The notes under the pieces are model-generated. The model was not told the DNA's origin. It worked only from the letters and a program-made list of their open reading frames with translations, and made no database searches. Source: Paucidesulfovibrio longus DSM 6739 (GTDB lineage Bacteria > Desulfobacterota > Desulfovibrionia > Desulfovibrionales > Desulfovibrionaceae). From it: a stretch of DNA of 64,000 nt. Location: assembly GCF_000420485.1 (NCBI RefSeq), contig NZ_ATVA01000014.1:335958-399957 (forward strand), written 5' to 3'. The translations under genes and the position numbers were made by a program. This document shows positions 1-9,584 of the stretch, piece by piece. The stretch's first letter is position 1. Each line of letters starts with the position of its first letter.

Positions 1-2
1 CC

Positions 3-938
3 ATCGCCAAGTGCGAGGAGCGCTATGTGGACGCGGTTCGGCTGGCCGCGGAGCTGCGGCGCGGCGTGCTCGCCGGGGAGAATGCCAAGGGAGCCGAGGC
101 CGAGGCCTTTGTGAGCAGGCTCGCCGAGGTCTTCCTGGGCGATCCCGAATCCACCCTGCACCTGATGAACGTGCTCACGCCCGAAGAGCAGATCTACTCG
201 CACGAACTGAACGTGACCATCCTCTCCATGATGCTGGCGCGCGAGGGCGGGCTGAAACGGGAACGCCTGGTCCTGCTGGGCATGGCCGCCCTGCTGCACG
301 ACGTGGGCAAGGAACGCATCGACCGCAAGCTGCTCAAGAAGCGCGGCCCCCTGACCCGGCCGGAGGTCCAGCTGCTCCAGCGCCACGTGGAGCTGGGCCG
401 CGACCTGCTCATGAAGCTGCCCGCCATGCCTCTGCGCATGGTCGAGGCCGTCTACCAGCACCACGAGATGCTCGACGGCAGCGGCTATCCCCTGGGACTC
501 ACCGCCGGGGCCATCTGCACCGAGGCCCGCCTTCTGGCCGTGGCCAACGTCTACGACAACCTCTGCAACCACCAGGATCCGGACCGCTCCCTGACCCCGT
601 ATCTTTCCCTTTCCTACATGTTCACCCAGCGGCGCGACCAGCTCGACGCCGAACTGCTCTCCCTGTTCATCCGCTGCATGGGCGTCTATCCGCCGGGCAC
701 GGTGGTCCAGCTCAGCAACGGCTCCATCGGCATGGTCATGGCCGTGAACCCGGACAACCAGCTCTGCCCCAGCCTGGTCATGTACGACCCGGAAATACCG
801 CGCAAGGAAGCCCTGATCGTGGACCTGGCCGAAGAGCCGGAACTGAAGGTGGAGAAAAGCATCCGGCTCAGCCATCTGCCTGCGGAAATTCTGGCCTACC
901 TCAGCCCGCGCACCCGCATCTCCTACTTCGTGGAATAA
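3..938 (+). CDS. HD-GYP domain protein, probable cyclic-di-GMP phosphodiesterase (5' end outside window)
   Basis: The reading frame is open to the left edge, so the N-terminus is missing; an internal GTG at 27 is not needed as a start. An HD-type metal site (LLHDVGKERI) is followed by HHEMLDGSGYP, which matches the HD-GYP signature HHExxDGxGYP. In this family these residues bind metals and open cyclic-di-GMP. The visible part has the HD-GYP core in its first two thirds and about 80 further residues with no recognised domain. It converges with the hybrid kinase gene on the other strand. The family call is firm; activity and substrate are inferred. Confidence 0.9.
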   Translation: MAKCEERYVDAVRLAAELRRGVLAGENAKGAEAEAFVSRLAEVFLGDPESTLHLMNVLTPEEQIYSHELNVTILSMMLAREGGLKRERLVLLGMAALLHDVGKERIDRKLLKKRGPLTRPEVQLLQRHVELGRDLLMKLPAMPLRMVEAVYQHHEMLDGSGYPLGLTAGAICTEARLLAVANVYDNLCNHQDPDRSLTPYLSLSYMFTQRRDQLDAELLSLFIRCMGVYPPGTVVQLSNGSIGMVMAVNPDNQLCPSLVMYDPEIPRKEALIVDLAEEPELKVEKSIRLSHLPAEILAYLSPRTRISYFVE

Positions 939-999
939 TCCGCCGCGCCGTTTCGGGCGCAGGGCGCGTTTTCGTCGGGATATTGAGGCAACGAGGTCT

Positions 1000-2766
1000 T
1001 CAGGCGTCGGGGTCGCCGTTCGGCGGAGTTTCCAGCAGGCGGCTCACGCTCTGCACGAGCTTGTTCTTCAGGATGGGCTTCATGATCACGTCGCAGATGC
1101 CCAGGGATTGGGCGCGTTCCACGCTGATGGTGTCCGAGAAGCCCGTGCAGAGGATCACGGGCAGGCCGGGCCGGATCTTCAGCAGCTCCTGGCTCAGTTC
1201 CACCCCGGTCATGTTCGGCATGGCGTAGTCCGTGACCACGAGGTCGAAGTCTTCGGGCCGGAAGCGGAAGGCTTCCAGCGCCTCCACGCTGGAGGTGCGC
1301 GCCGTGACCTCGAAGCCGAAGCCTTCGAGCATCTCGCGGGCGATGTCCACCAGGGGCTTTTCGTCGTCCACCACGAGCACGCGGCCCTTGCCGGGCTGGA
1401 GCACGGGCAGCGCGGCCGGAGCCGGAGCGGCCTCGGCGCGGGCGCGCGGCAGGTAGACGTGGAACGTGCTTCCGCGTCCCTTTTCGCTCTCCACGCTGAC
1501 CGCGCCCTCGTGGGTCTTGACGATGCCGTGGACCACGGAAAGGCCCAGGCCCGTGCCTTCGCCCGGTGCCTTGGTCGTGAAGAACGGCTCGAAGATGCGT
1601 TCCATGATTTCCGGATCCATGCCCGGACCCGTGTCGCTCACGCTGAGGTGCAGGAACCAGCGCGGATCGTGGAGTCGGGCAGGGGCGTTCTCGTCCGCGT
1701 CGGCGAGGCGGATGACCAGCTCGCCGCCGCGCTCGCCCATGGCCTGGGCCGCGTTGGCGCAGAGGTTGAGCACGATCTGGTGGAACTGGGTCGGGTCGGC
1801 CAGGGCCAGATCCTCCCGCGTCTCGAACACGGTATGGATCGCCACGCTGGAAGGAATGCTGGAGCGCAGGAGCTTCATGGCCTCCTTGATCAGCGGGATC
1901 AGCTTCAGGGGGCGGCGTTCCTGCGGTCCCTGGCGGCTGAAATTCAGGATCTGGTTGATCAGGTCGCGGGCGCGGGAGCCGGCGCGCATGATTTCGTCCA
2001 CGCGGCGGCGCATGCTCTGGTCCTGGCCCGCGCCCTCGCGGATCAGCTCGGAATAGCCGAGCATCACGCCGAGGATGTTGTTGAAGTCGTGGGCGATGCC
2101 CCCGGCCAGGGTGCCCAGGGCTTCCATCTTCTGGGCCTGCCGGAGCTGTTCCTCCAGGGCCTTCTGGTGGCTGATGCGGCGCTCGACCCGCTGGGCCAGC
2201 GTCTCGTTGAGCACGCGCAGTTCCTGCTCCGTGCTCCATTTGTTGCAGAGCGAAATGGCGAGCTGGCGCAATTCCTGGGGGCGGAAGGGTTTTTGGAGGT
2301 AGAGCAGCTTGCCCGGCGGGGGAATGCGGCGGTTCAGTTCTTCCAGGCTCACGTCCGTGTAGGCCGTGACCATGACGATTTCCAGATCCGGATCGACCTG
2401 CCGGATGGCCTCGGCGGTCCAGACCCCGTCCGGCCCGCTCCGCAGGCGCACGTCCACCAGGGCCACAGCAAAGGGCGCGTCCTGGGCCAGGGCTTCCTGC
2501 ACGGCGCGCACCGCGTCGCGGCCGTCTTCGCAGATGGTCAGCTCGAACCGCAGGCCGCCCGTGGGATGCGGGGCGACCCGGCCTTCGGCGGCCGCGGCCA
2601 GGGGCAAGGGGGCGCTCTCCCCCAGTTCCAGAATGTCCTGGTAGAGGGTCAGCATGCCCGCCTCGTCGTCCACGGCGAGCAGGCGATAGACGTTGGTCTC
2701 CCCGCGCAAGCTCTGTTCCCGCCTTTCTTTCGCATCGTTGTGAAAGGGCCAGAGATAGGAGTACAT
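1000..2766 (-). CDS. Hybrid sensor: receiver - histidine kinase - receiver
   Basis: The 588-residue protein has no membrane segment and should be cytoplasmic. Domains in order are a receiver (about residues 26-165; AVDDE acid pocket, likely phosphoacceptor D105, conserved K158), a coiled linker, a HisKA dimerisation domain with H226 in GIAHDFNN, an ATPase domain with DTGPGM and GTGLGL boxes, and a C-terminal receiver ([17 protein letters not shown]). The chosen ATG has GGAGAG close upstream; the frame also runs further upstream without a convincing start. It follows the tad pilus operon on the same strand, so it may help control the pili, but no partner is shown. Confidence 0.9.
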   Translation of the reverse strand: MYSYLWPFHNDAKERREQSLRGETNVYRLLAVDDEAGMLTLYQDILELGESAPLPLAAAAEGRVAPHPTGGLRFELTICEDGRDAVRAVQEALAQDAPFAVALVDVRLRSGPDGVWTAEAIRQVDPDLEIVMVTAYTDVSLEELNRRIPPPGKLLYLQKPFRPQELRQLAISLCNKWSTEQELRVLNETLAQRVERRISHQKALEEQLRQAQKMEALGTLAGGIAHDFNNILGVMLGYSELIREGAGQDQSMRRRVDEIMRAGSRARDLINQILNFSRQGPQERRPLKLIPLIKEAMKLLRSSIPSSVAIHTVFETREDLALADPTQFHQIVLNLCANAAQAMGERGGELVIRLADADENAPARLHDPRWFLHLSVSDTGPGMDPEIMERIFEPFFTTKAPGEGTGLGLSVVHGIVKTHEGAVSVESEKGRGSTFHVYLPRARAEAAPAPAALPVLQPGKGRVLVVDDEKPLVDIAREMLEGFGFEVTARTSSVEALEAFRFRPEDFDLVVTDYAMPNMTGVELSQELLKIRPGLPVILCTGFSDTISVERAQSLGICDVIMKPILKNKLVQSVSRLLETPPNGDPDA

Positions 2767-2870
2767 CGTCTCTCCGCGAAGTTCAATCGGCGTTGAAGAT
2801 GTTGCCCGCGTCGCCCCGGAGGCTGGGTGGGAGGGGCCTCCGGGACGGACGCGGGCGTGGACGGGAGGGT

Positions 2871-4337
2871 TCAAAGAACCCGGTGGGCCGGGGGGGTGGC
2901 CTGTTCCGGGTTCTCGAACGACTTGATGAACAGCTCTTCCGTATCGGGCTGGCCCAGTGCGGACGCGGCCGAGGCGCGCTTGGCGCGTGCTTCGTCGAGG
3001 CTGGGGTAGCGCCCGGCCATGACCCGGTACCAGACGCCCTTTTCCGGCAGCTCCACGCGGGCCACGCTGATGTCGAGGCCCGAAGGCGCGAGGCGTGCGG
3101 CCTCGCCCTCGGCCACGGCGCGGGTGCGGAAGGAGGCCACGTGGAAGCCGTAGACCCTGGCCGGGGCGGACGCCTTGCCGGGTTCCGCCTGGGCACTGTC
3201 CTGGGCGGGACGCAGGCTCGCCGTGGCGGCGCGGGCCTGGCCGGAGGGAAGAGCGGGTTCAAAATGCATGGGCAGCGCGGAAACGGGTTCCTTTTCCGGA
3301 TCGGCGAGCAGCGCGGGATGCGATGCGGAGCGCTCGTCCTGCGGCGCGGGGGCCGGGTCGTCGCCGGAAGCGGGCGCGGGAGCCGGTTCGGGCCGGGTGG
3401 CGGCCAGGCCGGAGGCGAGGAAGCCACGGGCCATGCGCGCCTGCTTAAGATTTTCGAACGCCTTGGCGTAGTAGCTCGGCGAGAGTTCCACGGCCTTCTC
3501 GAAGCAGGAGGCCGCGTCGTCCACCTCTCCCTGGAGCAGGAGCACGTAGCCGAGGTTGTTGTAGGCGCTGGCCTCGCCGCCCGCGTACTTGAAGGCTTCC
3601 AGCGCCTCCTGGCGGCGGCCCATGCGCGCCAGGGTCAGGCCGATGTTGTTGTAGGTCCGGTCCTTGGGCGCGCCCGCGAGCAGGGCCTTGCGAAAGGCGT
3701 CCAGGGCGGGGGCGTATTCACGGCGCATGAGCAGGGTCACGCCCAGGTTGTTCAGGGTTCCGGCCCGGTTCGGGGCCAGCTCCAGGGAGGCGTTCAGCTC
3801 CCGCAGGGAGGCGTCCAGGTCGCCTTCGCGGCTGTCGAGCACGCCGAGGAGCTGGTGCGTGCGCCAGAGCGTCGGATCGGCGGCCACGGCGCGCTCCAGG
3901 TGCTCCCGCGCTTCCTTCAGCAGTCCGGTCCGCAGGTAGACGGCTCCCGCGCCCTCGTTGGCTCCGGCGTGGTCCGGGCTGGCCGCGAGCACTTCCTGGA
4001 ACTCGGTCAGGGCCGCGTCGGTCTGGTTGTCCGCGAGCAGGAGCAGTCCCTTGCGCGCCCGCAGGTCCAGGCGGCGCGGATCGTCCTGCGGCGCGCCCGC
4101 GAGTTCGAGTTCGGCCAGGGCCTTCTGGTAGTGCAGGAAGGCGGCCTCCCCGCGCCCCTCGGCGGCCAGCCGGTCGCCGATGCGTTGATGCTGTTCCGGG
4201 CTCAGGTTCGGCCCGTTCCCCTCGCCGGGAATGGCCAGGTCGGCCAGGGTGGCGGTCTCGTCCAGGCTCTTGGGCGCGCAGCCCGCGAGCAGCCCCAGGA
4301 GCAGCATTCCCATCAGCACGGTGGTCGCGGTACGCAT
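2871..4337 (-). CDS. tadD: TadD-like TPR lipoprotein with C-terminal SPOR-like domain
   Basis: The 488-residue product begins with a lipoprotein signal whose lipobox is LLAGC, so it should be anchored in a membrane. A run of tetratricopeptide repeats fills roughly residues 45-310. A Pro/Ala-rich linker follows, and then a SPOR-like domain (YGFHVASFRTRAVAE, WYRVMAGRYPSLDEA). TadD proteins help assemble the tad secretion pore. The SPOR part, which in other proteins binds denuded peptidoglycan, is extra compared with the usual short TadD. The start was chosen because AAGGAGG lies six bases upstream. It is the last gene of the left-reading tad arm. Confidence 0.85.
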   Translation of the reverse strand: MRTATTVLMGMLLLGLLAGCAPKSLDETATLADLAIPGEGNGPNLSPEQHQRIGDRLAAEGRGEAAFLHYQKALAELELAGAPQDDPRRLDLRARKGLLLLADNQTDAALTEFQEVLAASPDHAGANEGAGAVYLRTGLLKEAREHLERAVAADPTLWRTHQLLGVLDSREGDLDASLRELNASLELAPNRAGTLNNLGVTLLMRREYAPALDAFRKALLAGAPKDRTYNNIGLTLARMGRRQEALEAFKYAGGEASAYNNLGYVLLLQGEVDDAASCFEKAVELSPSYYAKAFENLKQARMARGFLASGLAATRPEPAPAPASGDDPAPAPQDERSASHPALLADPEKEPVSALPMHFEPALPSGQARAATASLRPAQDSAQAEPGKASAPARVYGFHVASFRTRAVAEGEAARLAPSGLDISVARVELPEKGVWYRVMAGRYPSLDEARAKRASAASALGQPDTEELFIKSFENPEQATPPAHRVL

Positions 4338-4398
4338 CGCGTCCTCCTTGGTTTCATGTCCGTTTCGCATTTCTCTCCCTCCCCGCTTTGTCCGCGCC

Positions 4399-5346
4399 TC
4401 AGCGCATCTTGCTCAGCACGTCGACCATGCGGATGCCCGCCGGGCCCATGATGGCCACGAACAGCGCGGGCAGGATGCAGGTCACGAGGGGGATGAGCAG
4501 CTTGACCGGCAGCTTGGCGGCCTTTTCCTCGGCCCGCTGCTGACGCTTGGTGCGCAGCGCGTCCGAGTAGACCCGCAGGGTCTGGGCTACGCTGATGCCG
4601 AAAATGTCCGCCTGGATGAGCAGGGTCGCCAGGCTGTTCAGGTCGTCCAGGCCCACGCGCCGGGCCATGTCGCGCAGAGCTTCCTGCCGGGGCTTGCCCG
4701 CGCGCAGCTGGAGCGTGAGGGTCTTCAGCTCCGAGGAGATCACGGGCGCGGACGAGGCCAGCTCGCGGCTGACGCGGTACACGGCCTGGTCCAGGCCCAT
4801 GCCCGCCTCCACGCAGACCACGAGCAGGTCCAGGGCGTTGGGCAGCTCCTCGGCGGCCCGTTGCTGGCGCGCGGCCACCCGGCCCCGCAGCCAGTAGTCC
4901 GGGGCCAGCAGTCCGATGGCCGCGGGCAGCGCCACGCAGACGATGGTCCAGTGCAGGGGCAGCTCGGGCAGGGCCAGCAGGCGCACGAGCAGCCCGCCGC
5001 CGGCCAGGAGCAGCGTGCCTCCGGCCTTGACGCCCTGGAAGGTCAGCGCCGCGTTGGGACCGCGCATTCCCGCTCGGACCAGGGCCAGCCGGGTCTGGTC
5101 CACCCGTTCCTCTTCCTTGGGGCCGAGCTTGCGGCCCAGGGAGGCCAGCAGTCCGGCGGCGTCGCGCAGGGGATTGGAGCGCTGGTCCGCGTCCTGGAGC
5201 GCGCCGCCGGGCCGGGCCGCGCCCAGTCTGCGGCGCAGCTCTCCGGCCCGGCCGGACCGGAGCGCGGAGAGCGCGCCCGAAGCGAGCAGGAAGACCGAGA
5301 GCGCGCCCAGGGCCACGATGACCATCGGAAGAAATTGCTGCTGCAT
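4399..5346 (-). CDS. tadC: TadC, inner-membrane platform protein of the Flp pilus
   Basis: The 315-residue protein belongs to the type II secretion F (GspF/TadC) family. It has membrane segments at the N-terminus, in the middle (around residues 105-150) and at the C-terminus, with a cytoplasmic helical domain between (LPNALDLLVVCVEAGMGLDQAV is typical of TadB/TadC). TadC pairs with TadB to form the platform on which the TadA motor assembles pilin. The ATG has AGGAGG nearby, and the gene is 10 bases downstream of tadB. Length and gene order are as expected. Confidence 0.95.
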   Translation of the reverse strand: MQQQFLPMVIVALGALSVFLLASGALSALRSGRAGELRRRLGAARPGGALQDADQRSNPLRDAAGLLASLGRKLGPKEEERVDQTRLALVRAGMRGPNAALTFQGVKAGGTLLLAGGGLLVRLLALPELPLHWTIVCVALPAAIGLLAPDYWLRGRVAARQQRAAEELPNALDLLVVCVEAGMGLDQAVYRVSRELASSAPVISSELKTLTLQLRAGKPRQEALRDMARRVGLDDLNSLATLLIQADIFGISVAQTLRVYSDALRTKRQQRAEEKAAKLPVKLLIPLVTCILPALFVAIMGPAGIRMVDVLSKMR

Positions 5347-5356
5347 CGTCGCCCTC

Positions 5357-6358
5357 CTAGACCTTGATCCGGATCATGCGCCGGATGATCAGTGAACCGA
5401 GAAGCATGCTCCCCAGCGCGCCCTGGATCAGCCGCTTGCCCACTTCCGTGGTGAAGAGCGTGGTCATGTATTCCGGGTTGAGCAGGTAGAGCACCCCGGT
5501 GACGATGAAGGGCAGGGCGATGAGGATGTAGGCGGAGATGCGGCCTTCCGCCGAGAGCACGCGCACCCGGCCCAGCAGCTTGAAGCGCTCGCGCACCAGC
5601 CCGGCGATGCCGCCGATGATCTCGGCGAGGTTGCCGCCGGTCTCGCGCTGCACGTTCACCGAGACCACGAAGAACTTGAGGTCGTCGCAGTCCACGCGGG
5701 CCAGCAGGTTGAGCATGGCCTGCTCCACGGCCACCCCGAAATTGATCTCGTCCATGGTCGTGCGGAATTCCTCGCCGATGGGATCCTCGAACTCGTCCGC
5801 CACCATGCGCAGGCCGCCGGAAAAGGTGTTGCCCGCCTTCATGGCGCGGGCCACGAGGTCCAGCGCGTCGGGAAGCTGCTCCTGGAAGCGGGCCATGCGC
5901 TTGGCCTTGCGCCGCTTGAGCCAGGCGAACGGTGCAAAGGCCGCGCCGAGGCCGAGGAGCAGGAAGAGCGGCCCGGCGGAAAGCACCAGGGAGACGTAGA
6001 GCGCGCAGACCCCGATGAGCAGGGAGAGCAGGATGTACATGCCCGGATTGCCGGGGGCCCGGCCCTGGCGGATCAGCTCGCCCACGTTGCGGGCCCAGCG
6101 GGTCCGCTCCAGCGCGCGGTTGAGCAGGGGCACCTCGCTCATGGATTCGCGCCGCACGATGTCCACGGGCTGGGCGTCGGGCAGGGCCATGGCCAGGGCG
6201 TCGAGCCGCTCGCGCACGGCGCGCCCGGAGCGGTCGGACATGCGCCGCACGAGCACGATGGCGGCCAGCGCCAGCAGGAAGACCAGCGCGCCGCCCACGG
6301 CGGCCAGGAGTTCCGGCGTGAGATGTGCCAGGACGTTTCCGGTTTCGGTGCCGTTCAT
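5357..6358 (-). CDS. tadB: TadB, inner-membrane platform protein of the Flp pilus
   Basis: The 333-residue GspF-family protein has an N-terminal anchor (VGGALVFLLALAAIVLV), a hydrophobic pair near residues 105-140, the helical domain with QLPDALDLVARAMKAGNTF, and two C-terminal membrane helices. The last part (RVRVLSAEGRISAYILI) matches the conserved TadB C-terminus. It works with TadC as the platform for pilus assembly. AAGGAGG precedes the ATG. The gene sits between tadA and tadC as in other tad loci. Confidence 0.95.
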   Translation of the reverse strand: MNGTETGNVLAHLTPELLAAVGGALVFLLALAAIVLVRRMSDRSGRAVRERLDALAMALPDAQPVDIVRRESMSEVPLLNRALERTRWARNVGELIRQGRAPGNPGMYILLSLLIGVCALYVSLVLSAGPLFLLLGLGAAFAPFAWLKRRKAKRMARFQEQLPDALDLVARAMKAGNTFSGGLRMVADEFEDPIGEEFRTTMDEINFGVAVEQAMLNLLARVDCDDLKFFVVSVNVQRETGGNLAEIIGGIAGLVRERFKLLGRVRVLSAEGRISAYILIALPFIVTGVLYLLNPEYMTTLFTTEVGKRLIQGALGSMLLGSLIIRRMIRIKV

Positions 6359-6401
6359 GCCTTCCTCCTTGTCGCTCGCGTCCGCCGGGGCCGGAAGGCC
6401 C

Positions 6402-7832
6402 CTAAAACGCCGCCCCTGCCGTGAACATGTTCTGGTCCAGCCGGATGCCCTTGGCTTCCAGGGTCTTGGAAAACGCGGGACGGATGCCAGCGGCGCGGAA
6501 CCCGCCCTGGACCTTGCCGTCCGGCCCCACGCCGGTCTGGGTGTAGTTGAAGATGTCCTGGATGGTGATCATGTCCCCTTCCATGCCCGTGATTTCCGTG
6601 AAATGCGTGACCTTGCGGCTGCCGTCCATGAGCCGCGAGGCCTGGATGATCACGTCCACCGCCGAGGAGATGTAGCGGCGCAGGGAAACGTCCGCGATCT
6701 TCAGCCCGGCCATGGAGACCATGGTTTCCAGGCGCATCAGGCAGTCGCGCGGGGTGTTGGCGTGGATGGTGGTCAGGGAGCCGTCGTGGCCCGTGTTCAT
6801 GGCCTGGAGCATGTCCAGGGCCTCGGCAGAGCGGACCTCGCCCACGATGATCCTGTCCGGGCGCATGCGCAGGCAGTTCTTGACCAGCTCGCGCTGGCTG
6901 ACCTCGCCCCGGCCCTCGATGTTGGCGGGCCGCGTTTCCAGCCGGACCACGTGGTCCTGCTTGAGTTGCAGCTCGGCCGCGTCCTCGATGGTCACGATGC
7001 GCTCGTCCTCGGGGATGAACCGCGAGAGGCAGTTCAGCAGGGTGGTCTTGCCCGAGCCCGTGCCGCCGGAGATGATCACGTTCAGCCGGGCGCGCACCGC
7101 GCCTTCCATGAGCGTGGCGATCTGCGGGGTCAGGGAGCCGAAGGCGATCAGGTCGCCGACCTCGAGGGGATCCTTGGAAAACTTGCGGATGGACAGGGAC
7201 GGACCGTCGATGGCCAGGGGGGGGATGATGGCGTTGACGCGGGAGCCGTCCTCCAGGCGGGCGTCCACCATGGGCGAGGATTCGTCGATGCGTCGGCCCA
7301 CGCGGGAAACGATGCGGTCGATGATCTTCTTCAGGTGGGCGTTGTCCTTGAACCTTGCGCGCGTGCGCTGGAGCTTGCCGCCGCGCTCCACGTAGATCAT
7401 CCGGTAGGAGTTGACCAGGATGTCGTTGACCGTGGGATCCTTGATGAACGGTTCCAGCGGCCCCAGGCCCAGCACCTCGTCCTGGATCTCGGTGATCAGC
7501 AGTTCGCGCTCGGCCCGGTTCAGGGGTGCGTTCTTGAAGTCCTCGCCGAGCACGCTCTGGGAAAGGCGGCTGACTTCGGCCCGGACCTCGGCGCTGGAAA
7601 GGCTTTCCAGCAGGGAAAGGTCGAGCACGTCGATGAGCCGCGAGTGCAGCTGGGTCTTGATCTCGTAATACTGGTCGGACTGGCCGTCCGCGTCGGCCTC
7701 GCGCAGGGCCTCGGCCATGCGCCGGGCCGGGGTGGGCCGTGCGGCCGGGGCGGGTGCGCCCGCGCCTTCCTGGGGGCGGGGCCTGGGCTGTCCTTGCAGC
7801 AGGCTGCGGCTGAGTCGGGCGGCCAGGCTCAT
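6402..7832 (-). CDS. tadA: TadA/CpaF, pilus assembly ATPase
   Basis: The 476-residue protein is a type II/IV secretion ATPase. It has a variable N-terminus, a helical N-domain ([19 protein letters not shown]), and a RecA core with Walker [15 protein letters not shown], an Asp box ([13 protein letters not shown]), Walker B ([20 protein letters not shown]) and a His box (TTIHANTP). Known TadA proteins power pilus extension from the cytoplasm. Its ATG overlaps the stop of tadZ by four bases, so translation is probably coupled. All motifs expected for an active motor are present. Confidence 0.97.
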   Translation of the reverse strand: MSLAARLSRSLLQGQPRPRPQEGAGAPAPAARPTPARRMAEALREADADGQSDQYYEIKTQLHSRLIDVLDLSLLESLSSAEVRAEVSRLSQSVLGEDFKNAPLNRAERELLITEIQDEVLGLGPLEPFIKDPTVNDILVNSYRMIYVERGGKLQRTRARFKDNAHLKKIIDRIVSRVGRRIDESSPMVDARLEDGSRVNAIIPPLAIDGPSLSIRKFSKDPLEVGDLIAFGSLTPQIATLMEGAVRARLNVIISGGTGSGKTTLLNCLSRFIPEDERIVTIEDAAELQLKQDHVVRLETRPANIEGRGEVSQRELVKNCLRMRPDRIIVGEVRSAEALDMLQAMNTGHDGSLTTIHANTPRDCLMRLETMVSMAGLKIADVSLRRYISSAVDVIIQASRLMDGSRKVTHFTEITGMEGDMITIQDIFNYTQTGVGPDGKVQGGFRAAGIRPAFSKTLEAKGIRLDQNMFTAGAAF

Positions 7833-9019
7833 GACGCCTCCAGCCCGGCGGAGAGCGCGTGGGCGTCGCGCTGCTTGCGCCGCAGAAATCCGAAGAGCGG
7901 CTTGCCCGCTCCGGAAGCGGTCCGGGCTTCGCGTCCGGAAATGTTCCGGGCCAGGCGGTCCACGGCGCGGGAAAGGGGCGACTTGGGCGCGGCCTCGGCC
8001 AGGGAGCGGCCCTGGTTCATGGCCGAGAGCACGGCGCGGTAGTCTTCGGGCAGGGAGGCGTGGATGCGCTTCTGGAGGATTTCTTCCATGTCCTGCGCGC
8101 CGATGTCGCCGTCCTTGAGCTGCCGGGAGGCCACGATGCGGATCTTGTCCTCCTGGCCGCCGCTGCGCCGCAGCCCCTCGAGCACGCGCTTGGCGTGGGC
8201 CAGGCAGGGCAGGCTCGGATTCATGACCAGCAGAACCTGGTCCGAGGCGTCCACGTCGCGCAGGCCGTAGCCCTCCAGGCCCGCCTCGCCGTCCACCACG
8301 ATCTGGTCGAAATTCCTGCGCAGCTCGGAAATGATCCGGAACACGGTTTCGCCGAGGTCCGCGCCGGGCAGGGCGTCGCCGGGGGAGGCCAGCACGGCCA
8401 GCCCGGAGGAATGGCGGGCCAGCAGGCTTTCGAGGTAGGTGGCGTCCAGGCGGTCGAGATTTTCGGCGGCCTCGCCCCAGGTGTAGGCGTATTCGAGGTC
8501 GAGGAAGAGCGGGGTTTCGCCCAGGGGCCGCCGCAGGTCCAGGAGCGCGGTGCGCTCGCCCCGCGCCTGGAGCGCGCAGGCCAGGTTTACGGCCAGGGTG
8601 GTGGCCCCGGTTCCGGCCTTGGCTCCGGCCACGAGCGTGACCTTGCCGCTGGCCGGGGCCGAGCCGCTTTCCGGACCGCGCCGCCGCTCGGCGAACCGGG
8701 CCAGGGCGCGTCCCAGCTCCTTGGGCGGCACAGGCAGGGGCAGAAATTCATGGATGCCCGCGCGCATGGCCTGGATCAGGAATTCCGGCGAGGGCTCGGC
8801 GCAGGTCAGGAAGACCTCGCCCCGCGTCTGCGAGGCCAGGGCGCGGCTGAGGCGCGGAAAGTCCTGCTCGGTGCGCGGGTCCACCTCGTAGACGAGAATG
8901 TCCGAAGGCTCGCCCCGTGCCTGGAGGCTGACTCCCTTTGCGGCGCGGATGGTCTTTTCCAGCCCCTGGCGCGCGGTCTCGTCGCGGACCGCGAGCGCGA
9001 TGCGGATTTCGTCGTGCAT
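7829..9019 (-). CDS. tadZ: TadZ/CpaE, MinD/ParA-like pilus localisation protein
   Basis: The 396-residue protein has an atypical receiver-like N-terminus (about 1-120) and a MinD/ParA-like ATPase domain. The deviant Walker A reads [14 protein letters not shown]: the signature lysine near the start is kept, but the lysine before the first Thr is Ala. Degenerate Walker motifs are known in TadZ/CpaE, which positions the pilus machine at the pole. The N-terminal receiver-like fold shows no clear phosphoacceptor. It is coupled to tadA by an ATGA overlap and has a G-rich ribosome site. Confidence 0.92.
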   Translation of the reverse strand: MHDEIRIALAVRDETARQGLEKTIRAAKGVSLQARGEPSDILVYEVDPRTEQDFPRLSRALASQTRGEVFLTCAEPSPEFLIQAMRAGIHEFLPLPVPPKELGRALARFAERRRGPESGSAPASGKVTLVAGAKAGTGATTLAVNLACALQARGERTALLDLRRPLGETPLFLDLEYAYTWGEAAENLDRLDATYLESLLARHSSGLAVLASPGDALPGADLGETVFRIISELRRNFDQIVVDGEAGLEGYGLRDVDASDQVLLVMNPSLPCLAHAKRVLEGLRRSGGQEDKIRIVASRQLKDGDIGAQDMEEILQKRIHASLPEDYRAVLSAMNQGRSLAEAAPKSPLSRAVDRLARNISGREARTASGAGKPLFGFLRRKQRDAHALSAGLEAS

Positions 9020-9070
9020 GGTTCCCCCCCGAAGTGATTCTCGTTTTCCGCCCTTGCTGGTCCCACCCGG

Positions 9071-9262
9071 CTAGGCGTTCGTTTCCATGGTCAGCCCTGT
9101 TTCCAGCGCTCCCAGCTCCCCGGCCAGGCTTGATGTGCGGCCCCGCGCGGGCGAGGGTTGCAGGCTGCCGAAGACGACCAGCGCCAGGATGAAGAGCATG
9201 ATCAGCAGTTCCAGGCCGTGGCTTTCTTCCCGCTTTCTCTCGTGGATGACTTCCGCGTTCAC
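9071..9262 (-). CDS. Small single-pass membrane protein of the tad locus, unknown function
   Basis: This 63-residue protein has a short charged N-terminus, one strong membrane helix (LELLIMLFILALVVFGSL) and a polar tail. No family was recognised. The GTG start is supported by GGAGG upstream and by the four-base GTGA overlap with the preceding lipoprotein gene. It could be a minor structural or regulatory component of the pilus machine, but its position is the only evidence for that. Confidence 0.7.
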   Translation of the reverse strand: MNAEVIHERKREESHGLELLIMLFILALVVFGSLQPSPARGRTSSLAGELGALETGLTMETNA

Positions 9263-9552
9263 TTCTTTCCTCCCACGTTGAAGAGGCTCTGGAGGTTCAC
9301 CGCCTTGACCTCGCGAGCCGGTTGGGGCGCTTCCTGGTAGTTCTTCATGGCCGTGGCGGCCCACTTGCCGTCCAGCCCCTCCACCGGGGCGTCGCCGCCC
9401 GCCAGGGGGTCCAGGGTCTGCGCGGCCAGGGCCGTGCGCGTGGAGTCGCCGAACCCGACTCCGGACCGGTGTTCCGAGGCGCAGCCCGCGAGCAGGGGCG
9501 CGGCGGCCAGGATCGCCGCGAGAACGGCGAGGAGTGCGGTGCGGATATTCAT
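9259..9552 (-). CDS. Small tad-locus lipoprotein
   Basis: The 97-residue product has a lipoprotein signal peptide ending in LLAGC. The mature part contains STRTALAAQTLDPLAGG and VEGLDGKWAATAMKNY. I recognise this pattern from small outer-membrane lipoproteins in other tad/rcp loci (a CpaD/RcpB-like role), though the match is from memory. Such proteins often help the secretin. It lies between the secretin gene and the small membrane protein and overlaps the latter's start, so it is surely in the operon. Confidence 0.75.
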   Translation of the reverse strand: MNIRTALLAVLAAILAAAPLLAGCASEHRSGVGFGDSTRTALAAQTLDPLAGGDAPVEGLDGKWAATAMKNYQEAPQPAREVKAVNLQSLFNVGGKK

Positions 9553-9584
9553 GCTGATTCTCCTTGTTCCTGCGTGGCCTCGCC

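Noticed and set aside
1108..2796. A 562-codon plus-strand frame opposite the hybrid kinase gene
   Set aside because: It is a shadow frame with repetitive His/Gly/Ala/Arg composition and no recognisable domain, opposite a gene with all kinase and receiver motifs.
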